A DNA stretch of 64,000 bases. It comes from Thermoprotei archaeon. Its GTDB lineage: Archaea; Thermoproteota; Thermoprotei; Thermoproteales; B15-G16. The notes below the pieces were generated by a model. It ran no database searches. It saw only the letters and a list, made by a program, of their open reading frames with translations, and was not told where the DNA came from. Positions 1 through 8,039 of this stretch are shown here, piece by piece. Position 1 is the stretch's first letter, and every line of letters starts with the position of its first letter. The stretch is from the NCBI GenBank assembly GCA_003649205.1, contig QMRC01000003.1, positions 145,048-209,047 of the forward strand. The letters run 5' to 3'. The position numbers and the translations under genes were made by a program.

Positions 1-284
1 ATAACCTCATCCTCACCAGGAGCAATAGCGACATAAGCTTCAACACACCTACACTCATTATTCATCGAAACCACAACCTCTACCCTCTCACCGAGGTACA
101 CGATACCGTACGTAAGAGTAGGACCTCTAAACATCACTTCCCTACCATATCTCAAGCCCAATTCCGAAGCAACCTCCGGAGGAACAGCAACAACAGGTTC
201 ATCACTTTCGAAACCAGTATTCAAAAGAGCATAAGCCTCAACCTCCTTACCACACCTCCTCAACCTAACAGGAATCCTCAACAA
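1..284 (-). CDS. Left-arm copy of retropepsin-like gene (partial, cut by window edge)
   Basis: This is the mirror image of the gene at 1051-1407 and has the same sequence. It starts with TTG at 284 on the minus strand and runs off the window at base 1, so about 94 of 118 codons are present. It overlaps the mirrored small ORF at 265-426 as in the right arm. If the palindrome is an assembly artefact, this copy does not exist in the genome. Confidence 0.4.
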   Translation of the reverse strand, partial: MLRIPVRLRRCGKEVEAYALLNTGFESDEPVVAVPPEVASELGLRYGREVMFRGPTLTYGIVYLGERVEVVVSMNNECRCVEAYVAIAPGEDEV

Positions 285-426
285 CGTCCGAAACCCTCAA
301 CACAATCTTCCTCCACCTAATGAAAGGACGAGAAGGTAGAGAGGTAGAGATCTCACTTAACCCCCTTAAATGAGCTCTATGCATTTCAAAAATAACCTCT
401 AGAGGAACAATCTTCTTCCCCACCAT
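265..426 (-). CDS. Left-arm copy of small 53-aa protein
   Basis: Exact mirror of the small gene at 909-1070, with its ATG at 426 and the same purine-rich GAGGTGAGGTG ribosome binding site upstream. Its reality depends on whether the palindrome is real. Confidence 0.35.
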   Translation of the reverse strand: MVGKKIVPLEVIFEMHRAHLRGLSEISTSLPSRPFIRWRKIVLRVSDVVEDSC

Positions 427-597
427 ACCTACACCTCACCTCTATTAGAAACTACTCAACAACTCGTTAAAAACACTGTTAACGTCAAGCCCTCTCACGC
501 GAAGTAATGTACCTAGATCACACAACCAAACCCAATACGAGGTAAGAAATAAAAACAAGACAGCAAACACAAATCACGACCCCAGAACCCAAACCGA

Positions 598-672
598 GGC
601 CGCGGTGGTGTAGCCTGGTAACATGCGGGACTGTGGATCCCGTGAGCCCGGGTTCAAATCCCGGCCGCGGCC
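598..672 (+). tRNA. tRNA-His (anticodon GTG)
   Basis: The acceptor arm GCCGCGG (599-605) pairs with CCGCGGC (665-671). The anticodon loop CTGTGGA gives anticodon GTG, and the T arm carries TTCAAAT between five-base stems ending at 664. G598 can pair with C672, the G-1:C73 identity pair of histidine tRNA. No intron is seen and no CCA is encoded. This copy lies in the left arm and overlaps the minus-strand copy by ten bases at the 3' end. Confidence 0.85.
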
Positions 673-737
673 GGGATTTGAACCCGGGCTCACGGGATCC
701 ACAGTCCCGCATGTTACCAGGCTACACCACCGCGGCC
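663..737 (-). tRNA. tRNA-His (anticodon GTG), right-arm copy
   Basis: Identical to the plus-strand tRNA and read in the opposite direction; the two share GGCCGCGGCC (663-672) at their 3' ends. This copy is joined through the right arm to unique sequence, so it is the one more likely to be real. An A-rich patch (RC of 780-792, AAATAAAAAC) lies about 50 bases upstream and may be the promoter. Confidence 0.9.
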
Positions 738-908
738 TCGGTTTGGGTTCTGGGGTCGTGATTTGTGTTTGCTGTCTTGTTTTTATTTCTTACCTCGTAT
801 TGGGTTTGGTTGTGTGATCTAGGTACATTACTTCGCGTGAGAGGGCTTGACGTTAACAGTGTTTTTAACGAGTTGTTGAGTAGTTTCTAATAGAGGTGAG
901 GTGTAGGT

Positions 909-1070
909 ATGGTGGGGAAGAAGATTGTTCCTCTAGAGGTTATTTTTGAAATGCATAGAGCTCATTTAAGGGGGTTAAGTGAGATCTCTACCTCTCTACC
1001 TTCTCGTCCTTTCATTAGGTGGAGGAAGATTGTGTTGAGGGTTTCGGACGTTGTTGAGGATTCCTGTTAG
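909..1070 (+). CDS. Small 53-aa protein upstream of retropepsin-like gene
   Basis: ATG at 909 follows a clear ribosome binding site (GAGGTGAGGTG, 894-904), and the frame stays open for 53 codons to TAG at 1070. The product starts MVGKKIVPLEVIFEMHRAH and ends VVEDSC. It is basic in the middle and has no family I recognise. The next gene starts inside it at 1051, so the two are probably translated together, as in an antitoxin-like or partner-protein pair. An alternative is that the two frames are one gene broken by a frameshift; the strong ribosome site argues for a real start here. Confidence 0.5.
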   Translation: MVGKKIVPLEVIFEMHRAHLRGLSEISTSLPSRPFIRWRKIVLRVSDVVEDSC

Positions 1071-1407
1071 GTTGAGGAGGTGTGGTAAGGAGGTTGAGGC
1101 TTATGCTCTTTTGAATACTGGTTTCGAAAGTGATGAACCTGTTGTTGCTGTTCCTCCGGAGGTTGCTTCGGAATTGGGCTTGAGATATGGTAGGGAAGTG
1201 ATGTTTAGAGGTCCTACTCTTACGTACGGTATCGTGTACCTCGGTGAGAGGGTAGAGGTTGTGGTTTCGATGAATAATGAGTGTAGGTGTGTTGAAGCTT
1301 ATGTCGCTATTGCTCCTGGTGAGGATGAGGTTATTTTATCCGCTAAGTGTATTGAGTTGTTAGGTATCGTCATTGATCTTAAGCATAGGAGGTGGTGGTT
1401 CTCGTAG
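1051..1407 (+). CDS. Retropepsin-like (clan AA aspartic protease fold) protein, NTG instead of DTG
   Basis: 118 aa from a TTG start. The segment YALLNTGFESDEPVVAVP (residues 18-35), followed by ASELGL, has the layout of clan AA retropepsin-like proteins: a beta strand, then (A/V)L(I/V)DTG, then a loop and VPPEVAEELGL. The catalytic Asp is replaced by Asn22, which should impair proteolysis. The C-terminus (residues 95-118: ILSAKCIELLGIVIDLKHRR and on) also fits the family, where a second hydrophobic strand carries LGLVVD. The start overlaps the upstream 53-aa ORF by 20 bases. Family assignment is by motif only. Confidence 0.6.
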   Translation: MLRIPVRLRRCGKEVEAYALLNTGFESDEPVVAVPPEVASELGLRYGREVMFRGPTLTYGIVYLGERVEVVVSMNNECRCVEAYVAIAPGEDEVILSAKCIELLGIVIDLKHRRWWFS

Positions 1408-1431
1408 GTACTGTTCCTTGGTCCTGTACCC

Positions 1432-2730
1432 TTAGGTCAGGTACTTCTCCATGTACTTGTTGAGCTTGTTCGCTATCTCCATTGCTCTTTCTCTCCATTT
1501 CTCTTCATCTCTCTTCCTCCAGTAAACTACTTTCCCACTCACCATCGTCATCTCTACATCTCTTCCACATACGCAGTATACGAGGGTTGATAGTACGTTG
1601 TCTCTTCTAAGTGGTTGTAGTGGTGCTTTCTCTACGTCTATGAGTACGAGGTCTGCTACGTATCCAGGTGCTATGACTCCTCCCTTTATGTTGAGTAGTT
1701 CGTATCCCCTTACTGTTGCCGCTGTGAATACGTGCTGTGCATTTATGTCTGTACTCCAGTATCCGTGCCTGTGGAGGAGTACTGCTGCCTTCAACTCCCT
1801 AAACATGTCTAGTGTGTTGTTGCTTGCTGCTCCGTCTGTACCTATCGTCACCCTTATCCCCATGCTCATCATCTCCTTGATTGGTAGGAATCCCGCTGTC
1901 GCTAACTTCATGCTTGATACAGGACAATGTGTTACGGTTGCTCCTTGATCTCTAATGATACCAAGCTCCCAGCTAGCTACCCACCCTAGGTGTACTAGCT
2001 GTGTTCTCTCCGTTACCAGACCTAGTTCAGCTATGTACTCTATGGGGAATTTCCCTGTCTCTTTCCTACACCTATAGACTTCATGTCTCGTCTCTGAGAT
2101 GTGTATCTGTATGTTTAGGTTGAGTTCACTTGCTAGATCTCTTGCTCGCTCCAAGGTCTCTCTCGTACAGGTGTAAATGCTGTGTACATTCACTATAGGT
2201 CTTACATACCTCATCCCTCTACACATCGTTACTAGGTTTCTTAAGTCGTTCTCTACCTTCTTCGCACTGTACATCACGTCCATGAAGACTGGTCCGAGTG
2301 CTGCTCTTATCCCGTACCTCTCCGCTACCTCAGCTGTTTGCTCTGGCATGTAGTACATGTCTATGAATGCTGTTGTCCCTGTACTTAGCATCTCCATGAT
2401 ACCTAGCTCAGAGGCTAACCTCACGACCTCCGGAGTTAGCTCGCGCTCTACCCCCCACATGTGCTGTAGCCAAGTGCACACCTCCTCATCGTCACAGAAC
2501 CCTCTAAGCAAAGTCATTGCTACGTGGGTGTGTGCATTGACTAGTCCAGGTATCACCACGTACCTCCTACAGTCAACTACTTCGTAACCACTCTCAGTAC
2601 GTAGGTTCTTCCCAATCTTCTCCACTACGCCGTCTTCACGTACCTTAATGTCCACCTCCTCCAAGACCTTGATCGTACCTGTAGCTAGGTCATGAGTAAC
2701 TACGAATCTACAATTCCTTAGGTGAAGCAC
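1432..2730 (-). CDS. Amidohydrolase: S-adenosylhomocysteine / methylthioadenosine deaminase type
   Basis: 432 aa, a normal length for the TRZ/ATZ-MtaD-DadD group of cytosolic metal-dependent deaminases. These convert S-adenosylhomocysteine or 5'-methylthioadenosine to the inosyl form and feed methionine/SAM salvage. Visible: the N-terminal beta-sandwich region, metal ligands H67 and H69 in NAHTHVAMTLLRGF, a third His in HISETRHEV, the HCPVSSMKLA motif, and the metal Asp in GTDGAASNN. The C-terminal segment GYVADLVLID returns to the sandwich domain. Start GTG at 2730, with GGTGATTG upstream. It diverges from glmS. The exact substrate (SAH, MTA, 5'-deoxyadenosine or guanine) cannot be fixed from sequence. 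Confidence 0.85.
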   Translation of the reverse strand: MLHLRNCRFVVTHDLATGTIKVLEEVDIKVREDGVVEKIGKNLRTESGYEVVDCRRYVVIPGLVNAHTHVAMTLLRGFCDDEEVCTWLQHMWGVERELTPEVVRLASELGIMEMLSTGTTAFIDMYYMPEQTAEVAERYGIRAALGPVFMDVMYSAKKVENDLRNLVTMCRGMRYVRPIVNVHSIYTCTRETLERARDLASELNLNIQIHISETRHEVYRCRKETGKFPIEYIAELGLVTERTQLVHLGWVASWELGIIRDQGATVTHCPVSSMKLATAGFLPIKEMMSMGIRVTIGTDGAASNNTLDMFRELKAAVLLHRHGYWSTDINAQHVFTAATVRGYELLNIKGGVIAPGYVADLVLIDVEKAPLQPLRRDNVLSTLVYCVCGRDVEMTMVSGKVVYWRKRDEEKWRERAMEIANKLNKYMEKYLT

Positions 2731-2830
2731 ACATCAATCACCGCGTTCTCTCTTACTTGCTCTTGTGTTGCTTAGTGAGATTGAGATACTGATAATTTAC
2801 TATTTACTGTTGTTTATCTATGGTTTCACG

Positions 2831-4696
2831 ATGTGTGGCATCATTGGTATTGCGACTACACTTACCGCTCTAGGTGCTAACTTAGGTACTGTGTTGTATT
2901 GCTGTCTCAAGAACCTTGAGTACAGAGGCTATGACTCTGTTGGTTTTGCTGTGATCACTCCTGATGGTAGGTTGGTCGTTAGGAAGTGTAGAGGTAAGAT
3001 CGATGATGTTCGTGAGAAGCTTGGTTTCGATAGGTACTGTGGTGTTGTTGGTATTGGGCACACTAGGTGGGCTACTCACGGTCCTCCTACTGATGTGAAT
3101 GCTCATCCACACACTGACTGTAATATGGGTATTGCTGTTGTTCACAATGGTATTATCGAGAACTACCTTGAGCTTCGTGAGGAGCTTATTGAGAGAGGGC
3201 ATAGGTTCATTAGTGAGACAGATACGGAGGTTATTCCTCATCTTGTTGAGGAGTTTAAGAGGAGGGGTCTACCTACCTACGATGCTTTTAAGAAGGCAGT
3301 ATCTATCCTGAGAGGTACCTTCGCTATAGCTATGATCGACGTTGATGAACCTGACAAGATATTCTTCGCTAGGTACACATCACCTCTAGTAATTGGCTTT
3401 GGTAAGGGTACGATGTTCGTCTCGAGTGACATTCCTGCATTCCTCGAGTACACGAATAGAGTGCTTGTGTTAAGAGATCTCGAGGTTGGTTACGTGACTT
3501 CGAGTAGTGTCGTTGTTGAGGGGATTTCTCAGAGTGAGGATCTAGATCCTGTACCTCCTCCATCTAGAGTTGTTGAGTTTAGACCGAGGATTAGGGTTGT
3601 TGAGTGGAGTCTCGAAGCTGCTAAGAAGGGTGGTTACCCACACTTCATGCTTAAGGAAATTCACGAGCAGCCCTATGCAATATTCTCCACGATATCTGGT
3701 CTCGGTCCTGAGATCGATGGGGTCGTTGAGTTGATTAGACGTGCTGATCACGTATTCATCATTGGTGCAGGTACTAGCTACCACGCATCGCTCACAGGTA
3801 GCTACCTACTTCACGAGCTAGCTGGTGTATTCTCGCAAGCTATCATAGCTTCTGAAGCTCAGTGGTACCTATCGAAGGTTAGTGATAGAGATGTCGTTAT
3901 TGCTGTTAGTCAATCAGGTGAAACCATAGATACTTTGGTCGCTGTTAGAGTTGCCAAGAGGTGTGGTGCCAAGGTAGTAGCTGTATCCAATGTCATTGAT
4001 AGTGCTATTCCTAGGGAATCAGATATCCAAGTATACACGAGAGCGGGTCCGGAAATCGGTGTTGCTGCTACGAAGACCTTCACTACACAGCTCGTAGTCT
4101 TCACGTACCTAGCTCTCAGGTTGGGTAAGGTTCTCGGTACGCTTCCTGAGGATAATTACCGTGACCTACTATCTAAATTGAGGAAGGTCCCTGAAGTAGT
4201 TGAGTACGTGATCGCTAGGTGCGAGCCAATCGCTAGGAAGCTCTCTAGAGAGGTCGCTAGTAAGCGGAGTGCTTACTTCTTAGGTAGGTGGTTAGGCGTA
4301 CCGATTTCTATGGAGGGTGCACTGAAGTTAAAGGAGATAGCGTACATACATGCTGAGGCTTATCCAGCTGGTGAGAGTAAGCATGGTCCAATAGCTCTTG
4401 TAGAGCCTGGATTCCCAGTATTCTTCACTGTTCTCGGTGGTTATGATGAGGAGATCATTGGTGGTAATATCGAGGAGATGAGGGCTAGAGGTGCCTGGAC
4501 AATAGCTATATGTCCTAGAGGTAGTAGAGTTAGGAGGCTACCTGAAGTCGTTATTGAGTTACCTAGGTTGAGCCCGTACGTAGCTACTATACCTTACATA
4601 GTTCCTTACCAGTTAATTGCTTACTACACAGCTACTCAGAGAGGTTTTGATCCTGATAAGCCGAGGAACCTAGCTAAGACTGTGACGGTGATGTAG
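2831..4696 (+). CDS. glmS: Glutamine--fructose-6-phosphate aminotransferase (isomerizing)
   Basis: 621 aa. It makes glucosamine-6-phosphate from fructose-6-phosphate and glutamine, the first step to UDP-GlcNAc. The start is set by chemistry: MCGIIGIA at 2831 puts the nucleophilic Cys at position 2, as an Ntn glutaminase needs. The frame is open 22 codons further up, but those would block the active site. The glutaminase domain shows GHTRWATHG, HNGIIENY and ETDTEVIPHL. Two SIS domains follow, with GAGTSYHASL and SQSGETIDT. The C-terminus LAKTVTVM matches the family's LAKSVTVE. A TATA-like TTTATCTATGG just upstream suggests a nearly leaderless mRNA. The GlmU-like gene follows after three bases. 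Confidence 0.95.
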   Translation: MCGIIGIATTLTALGANLGTVLYCCLKNLEYRGYDSVGFAVITPDGRLVVRKCRGKIDDVREKLGFDRYCGVVGIGHTRWATHGPPTDVNAHPHTDCNMGIAVVHNGIIENYLELREELIERGHRFISETDTEVIPHLVEEFKRRGLPTYDAFKKAVSILRGTFAIAMIDVDEPDKIFFARYTSPLVIGFGKGTMFVSSDIPAFLEYTNRVLVLRDLEVGYVTSSSVVVEGISQSEDLDPVPPPSRVVEFRPRIRVVEWSLEAAKKGGYPHFMLKEIHEQPYAIFSTISGLGPEIDGVVELIRRADHVFIIGAGTSYHASLTGSYLLHELAGVFSQAIIASEAQWYLSKVSDRDVVIAVSQSGETIDTLVAVRVAKRCGAKVVAVSNVIDSAIPRESDIQVYTRAGPEIGVAATKTFTTQLVVFTYLALRLGKVLGTLPEDNYRDLLSKLRKVPEVVEYVIARCEPIARKLSREVASKRSAYFLGRWLGVPISMEGALKLKEIAYIHAEAYPAGESKHGPIALVEPGFPVFFTVLGGYDEEIIGGNIEEMRARGAWTIAICPRGSRVRRLPEVVIELPRLSPYVATIPYIVPYQLIAYYTATQRGFDPDKPRNLAKTVTVM

Positions 4697-4699
4697 TTA

Positions 4700-5854
4700 A
4701 TGTCGCTACCTGTCATCGTGCTGGCGGGTGGTCCTGGTACTGGTCTCCAGCTATTGACTAGGGGAGAGCCTAAGGTACTGCTGAGGATAGCTGGTAGAGC
4801 AGTTATTGAGTATGTACTGGGTAACTTGCTTGAGCTAAATATGAGGAGAGTTCTTGTCGTTACAGATAGACCTGGTGCCCTTGAGCCAGTTCTTGAGAGG
4901 TATAGGAGATTAGGTCTAGAGCTTGAGGTTATTGAGCAGTGTGGTGTAGGTGTTGAAGCTGCGCTCCTATCGGTTAAGGACTATGTTAGAGGTTATGTAC
5001 TCATCTACTACGGAGATACATTGCTACCGAAAGAAGGTGTTGAGACAATACTCAGTTCCTTCCTAGCCTACAGCACCAGTACCCTGATGCTGGTCCCTGA
5101 AGAGGATGTTAGACTCTATGGAGCTGTTAGAGTAGATGCTGAAGGCTTTGTTACGGAATTCATTGAGAAACCTAGTCGAGAGCTTGAGGGTTACTACGCA
5201 TTTGGTGGCTTGATGATAGTCAATACCGAGTTCTTCAAACTTCTCGAGCAGTATGAGAACTTTGAGGTAGCTATGTCGAAGTTAATTAAGTTGAGGAGAG
5301 TTAGGTCATCTATTTGGAGTGGTTGGTGGGTTGATATTGGTTTTCCCTGGGATCTCTTGAGAGCAAACTACTTCGTATTGAGTTCTCTAGAGAGGAGCTT
5401 CATATCGAGTAGAGCGAGGATAGCTTCGACAGCTGTTATTGAGGGTCCTGTAGTTATTGAGGATGGAGCAGAGATAGAGCACCATGCAGTTATTAAGGGA
5501 CCGGTGTACATCGGTAGGAATAGCTACGTAGCTACTCATACACTTGTGAGAGATTACACAACAGTTGAAGAGGAGTCAACAATATTCTCATTCACTGAGG
5601 TAACGTGGTCTTCAATTCAACCTAGAGCAACTATCGGAAGAGCTACGTACTTAGGCTTTAGTGTCGTTGGTAGTGAAGCAGTTATTGAACCAAATGTAGT
5701 GACTAAGGTTATCATGAAAGAAAGAATTTGGAAAGAGAGACCAATCGAGGTAGTGAGAAGAGGTAGAAAGATCATGAAGCTTGGTTCCTACATAGGTAAA
5801 GGAGCTAGAGTACCTGCAGGTAAAGTACTTGAACCAGGTGCCGTGGTCGAGTAA
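4700..5854 (+). CDS. GlmU-like bifunctional sugar-1-phosphate nucleotidyltransferase / acetyltransferase
   Basis: 384 aa. The N-terminal nucleotidyltransferase domain (about 1-230) has LAGGPGTGLQLLTRGEPKVL, YYGDTLL and EFIEKPSRE. The C-terminal left-handed beta-helix (about 240-384) has hexapeptide repeats such as VIEGPVVIEDGAEI and YVATHTLVRDY. Its place three bases after glmS points to glucosamine-1-P acetylation and uridylylation, completing UDP-GlcNAc synthesis, as known for Sulfolobus ST0452-type enzymes. Odd point: the signature GGxGTRL reads GGPGTGL, so the catalytic Arg expected at residue 15 is Gly. Uridylylation may be weak or absent while acetyltransferase activity is kept. A relaxed sugar specificity is possible. 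Confidence 0.8.
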   Translation: MSLPVIVLAGGPGTGLQLLTRGEPKVLLRIAGRAVIEYVLGNLLELNMRRVLVVTDRPGALEPVLERYRRLGLELEVIEQCGVGVEAALLSVKDYVRGYVLIYYGDTLLPKEGVETILSSFLAYSTSTLMLVPEEDVRLYGAVRVDAEGFVTEFIEKPSRELEGYYAFGGLMIVNTEFFKLLEQYENFEVAMSKLIKLRRVRSSIWSGWWVDIGFPWDLLRANYFVLSSLERSFISSRARIASTAVIEGPVVIEDGAEIEHHAVIKGPVYIGRNSYVATHTLVRDYTTVEEESTIFSFTEVTWSSIQPRATIGRATYLGFSVVGSEAVIEPNVVTKVIMKERIWKERPIEVVRRGRKIMKLGSYIGKGARVPAGKVLEPGAVVE

Positions 5855-6256
5855 TTACTCAGCTCTCTCAACTCTAATCCTCTCACCATACTTAACCCTA
5901 GAGAACACTGTCGGATCACCTAAGACTCTACCAACCACGTTCACAGGACTAGCAGGTCTAATCTCATCGGGGTGTCTACTAGCTGGTGTAGGTCCCCAGA
6001 AGATGCATAGCGAGTGCCCTGGTGGCCAGTAAGCAACTGTACCTTTCTCAACTATTTCAACAGCATTTTCCTCAGGAACATGGACGGGGATCTCAAAGTA
6101 AACTTCATCACCCCACCTACGTGCTACACCTTCAAATGGTAGAGCTTCAACGATCTTCCTGAAGGTATTTGGACTAAGATCATCGAATAGCTCAGCCTCA
6201 ACAACACCAGTAGATTCAGAAGTTATTCTCACCTTAATCTTCACATATCTCACCAC
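5855..6256 (-). CDS. Cyclophilin-like fold protein (DUF369/TM1367 type)
   Basis: 133 aa. The layout (ELFDDLSPNTFRKIVEALPF, then a strand YFEIPVHVPEE, then TVAYWPPGHSLCIFWGPTP and PASPVNVVGRVLGDP) matches the small cyclophilin-like beta-barrel family typified by Thermotoga TM1367. Members lack the clear active-site residues of peptidyl-prolyl isomerases and their role is unknown. The gene converges on the GlmU-like gene with no gap. The upstream gap of 52 bases separates it from a divergent sugar isomerase gene. Confidence 0.75.
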   Translation of the reverse strand: MVRYVKIKVRITSESTGVVEAELFDDLSPNTFRKIVEALPFEGVARRWGDEVYFEIPVHVPEENAVEIVEKGTVAYWPPGHSLCIFWGPTPASRHPDEIRPASPVNVVGRVLGDPTVFSRVKYGERIRVERAE

Positions 6257-6308
6257 ATCGACAACAAGGAGAATTCACTTATTAACGTTAACCAACTCAG
6301 GTGTAAAC

Positions 6309-7292
6309 GTGAACCCAATAGGTGTGAACTTCCTACCAATGTCAATTTGGTTAACCACCGAAGGAATGAAGAAGATTGCTAAGTGGCTTAACTTCTTCAG
6401 CGAACTCAATATCGAGGTGCTGGAGATATCTCCACATAAGTTCAACCTAATCATAGGTAGGAAACTAGCTAGAGAAAACGTACAGAAACTACTCGACCTT
6501 CTCTCTCCATACAGATTCAAGTACACCATACACATACCTGACGAAGTGAATATACTTGACACACATCTACTAAAGTACTCACTAGAAGTAATCAAGTCAT
6601 GTATGGAACTAGGTCAAGAACTAGATGCTAAAATCATGGTACTTCACAGTGGCTACATCATACCACCAGAGCAAGAACTACAGAGAGTAATGTGGGCAGG
6701 ACCTAGAAACATAACTTACGTAGAGCTAAGTGAGGAGGAAAAGTACAGAGCACTAAATCAACTAGCACAGAACCTAACTAAGTGCTGTGACCTAGCTAGA
6801 GACTACGGAATTACCATAGGTCTAGAGAACGGTGATCTAGGACTAACACATCTCTGTCGAAGAGTAAGTGAACTACTTTACGTAGTAGTGAAAGCCAAGA
6901 GAGATAACCTCGGTATCACACTCGACATAGGACACCTCTACATATGCTCAAAAGCACTCAACTTCAACTTCCTCAAAGCAATGGAAGAAGCATTACCACA
7001 TACCATACACATGCACCTAAGCGATAACTACGGACTCTACCACCCATACTTCCCAGAACACAATGTAGCCTATGGATTTGGCGACCTACACCTACCACTA
7101 GGGTGGGGAGATATACCGTGGGTACAGGTAGTGAACAGAGTATTCCAGAGATACCGCGGAGCATTAATCATCGAGCTTTCGGATAAGTACGGTGAGGAAG
7201 GGTATAGAGTCTCAGTACAGTACTTGAGGAAGCTGATAGAGGAGGTAGAGAAAAAGCAGAAGGATCTACCTTCTAGGTGTGAAGAATGCTAG
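6309..7292 (+). CDS. Sugar phosphate isomerase/epimerase-like TIM barrel protein
   Basis: 327 aa in the xylose isomerase-like/AP endonuclease 2 superfamily. Visible signatures: EVLEISPHKF near the N-terminus, KYTIHIPDE, MVLHSGYI, ITIGLENGD (metal Glu), GITLDIGHLYIC (metal Asp/His), HTIHMHLSDNYG and LIIELSDKYGEEGY at the C-terminus. These are the usual metal-binding strand ends. The substrate is unknown; neighbouring ABC sugar permeases suggest carbohydrate use. GTG start at 6309. The last 27 bases overlap the converging truncated permease gene. Confidence 0.75.
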   Translation: MNPIGVNFLPMSIWLTTEGMKKIAKWLNFFSELNIEVLEISPHKFNLIIGRKLARENVQKLLDLLSPYRFKYTIHIPDEVNILDTHLLKYSLEVIKSCMELGQELDAKIMVLHSGYIIPPEQELQRVMWAGPRNITYVELSEEEKYRALNQLAQNLTKCCDLARDYGITIGLENGDLGLTHLCRRVSELLYVVVKAKRDNLGITLDIGHLYICSKALNFNFLKAMEEALPHTIHMHLSDNYGLYHPYFPEHNVAYGFGDLHLPLGWGDIPWVQVVNRVFQRYRGALIIELSDKYGEEGYRVSVQYLRKLIEEVEKKQKDLPSRCEEC

Positions 7293-7910
7293 ACCACTAA
7301 CCAAGTACTTCTGAAGGAGTATGGCAAGAGCTATTGTCGGTAACGTAGCTATCGTAGCTGCTGCGGACACAGCACCCCACATAAGTCCATGAGCTTCCCT
7401 CATACCAGCGATGGTTACAGTCATTACCCTGACATTGACGTCTGTCAGTATTAGTGCATACATGAACTCGTTCCACGACCAGATGAAGGTGAATAGTACC
7501 GTAATGAGGAACCCTGGTAGAGCTAGTGGAAACACTATCTTGAAGAGCACGGTAAACCTACTACAACCGTCGACTAACGCTGCCTCCTCAAGTTCTACAG
7601 GTATGCTCATGATGAAGCTCCTCATCAACCACACAGCAAACGGAATTCCGATACATAGATGTGGTATTATGACCGCTGGGTACGTGTCGAGAATTCCTAG
7701 TGCTCTGAAGAGTAGGTAGTAAGGTATGACAGCTACTACCGGTGGTAGGAACCTAATCGATAGTATCCAGAATAGTAGGTGTGGACCATCAACTCTGTAC
7801 CTAGCAAATCCGTATCCTGAGAAGAATCCTAGGAATGCAGAGATTATTGACGTACATCCAGCTATTATCAACGTATATAAAGGTTTCATGGTTTTCCTAT
7901 CCGGATACAT
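7266..7910 (-). CDS. N-terminally truncated carbohydrate ABC transporter permease (MalG/UgpE type)
   Basis: 214 aa, against 275-295 for the two full-length MalG-type permeases in this window. The EAA loop EEAALVDGCSRFTVLFKIV, which docks the ATPase, is present, as are the later membrane helices and the C-terminal QKYLVSGLAF. The first transmembrane helix and the following periplasmic segment are missing. Reading upstream to 8039 shows no recognisable remainder. No partner permease or ATPase adjoins it. It is probably a decaying remnant, though it could pair with the ATPase at 9894. Confidence 0.65.
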   Translation of the reverse strand: MYPDRKTMKPLYTLIIAGCTSIISAFLGFFSGYGFARYRVDGPHLLFWILSIRFLPPVVAVIPYYLLFRALGILDTYPAVIIPHLCIGIPFAVWLMRSFIMSIPVELEEAALVDGCSRFTVLFKIVFPLALPGFLITVLFTFIWSWNEFMYALILTDVNVRVMTVTIAGMREAHGLMWGAVSAAATIATLPTIALAILLQKYLVSGLAFFTPRR

Positions 7911-8039
7911 TCGTTATCTCTTGACTTACACAATTCTATGTATAACACCGCTATGCAATACTACTCAAGCTATATTCCTAGTTTGTTAATTTCATGATAT
8001 ATTGTGGGAATTGTATTGCTTCTGAAGCTAGGTATAACG

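Larger units (their letters stand above)
1..1334. repeat. Perfect 1,334-bp palindrome (two 667-bp inverted arms, no spacer)
   Basis: Bases 1-667 are the reverse complement of 668-1334 wherever I compared them: the first 60 bases, the tRNA region and the flanks of the tRNA. The axis lies between 667 and 668 inside the self-complementary GGCCGCGGCC at the 3' end of the tRNA. Each arm carries a tRNA-His and the start of the same two-gene unit. The right arm runs on into unique sequence. The left arm is still palindromic at base 1, so its full length is unknown. Perfect identity without a spacer suggests an assembly or amplification fold-back, but a real inverted duplication cannot be excluded. 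Confidence 0.95.

Noticed and set aside
598..737. Attachment site of an integrated element at tRNA-His
   Set aside because: No integrase, no direct repeat of the tRNA 3' end and no viral genes nearby; the second copy is inverted, not direct.
518..817. Identical 64-aa reading frames on both strands across the tRNAs
   Set aside because: They read through the tRNA-His genes and their flanks; the symmetry is a product of the palindrome.
2765..2830. 22-codon extension of glmS
   Set aside because: The Ntn glutaminase needs its Cys directly after the initiator Met, so the gene starts at 2831.
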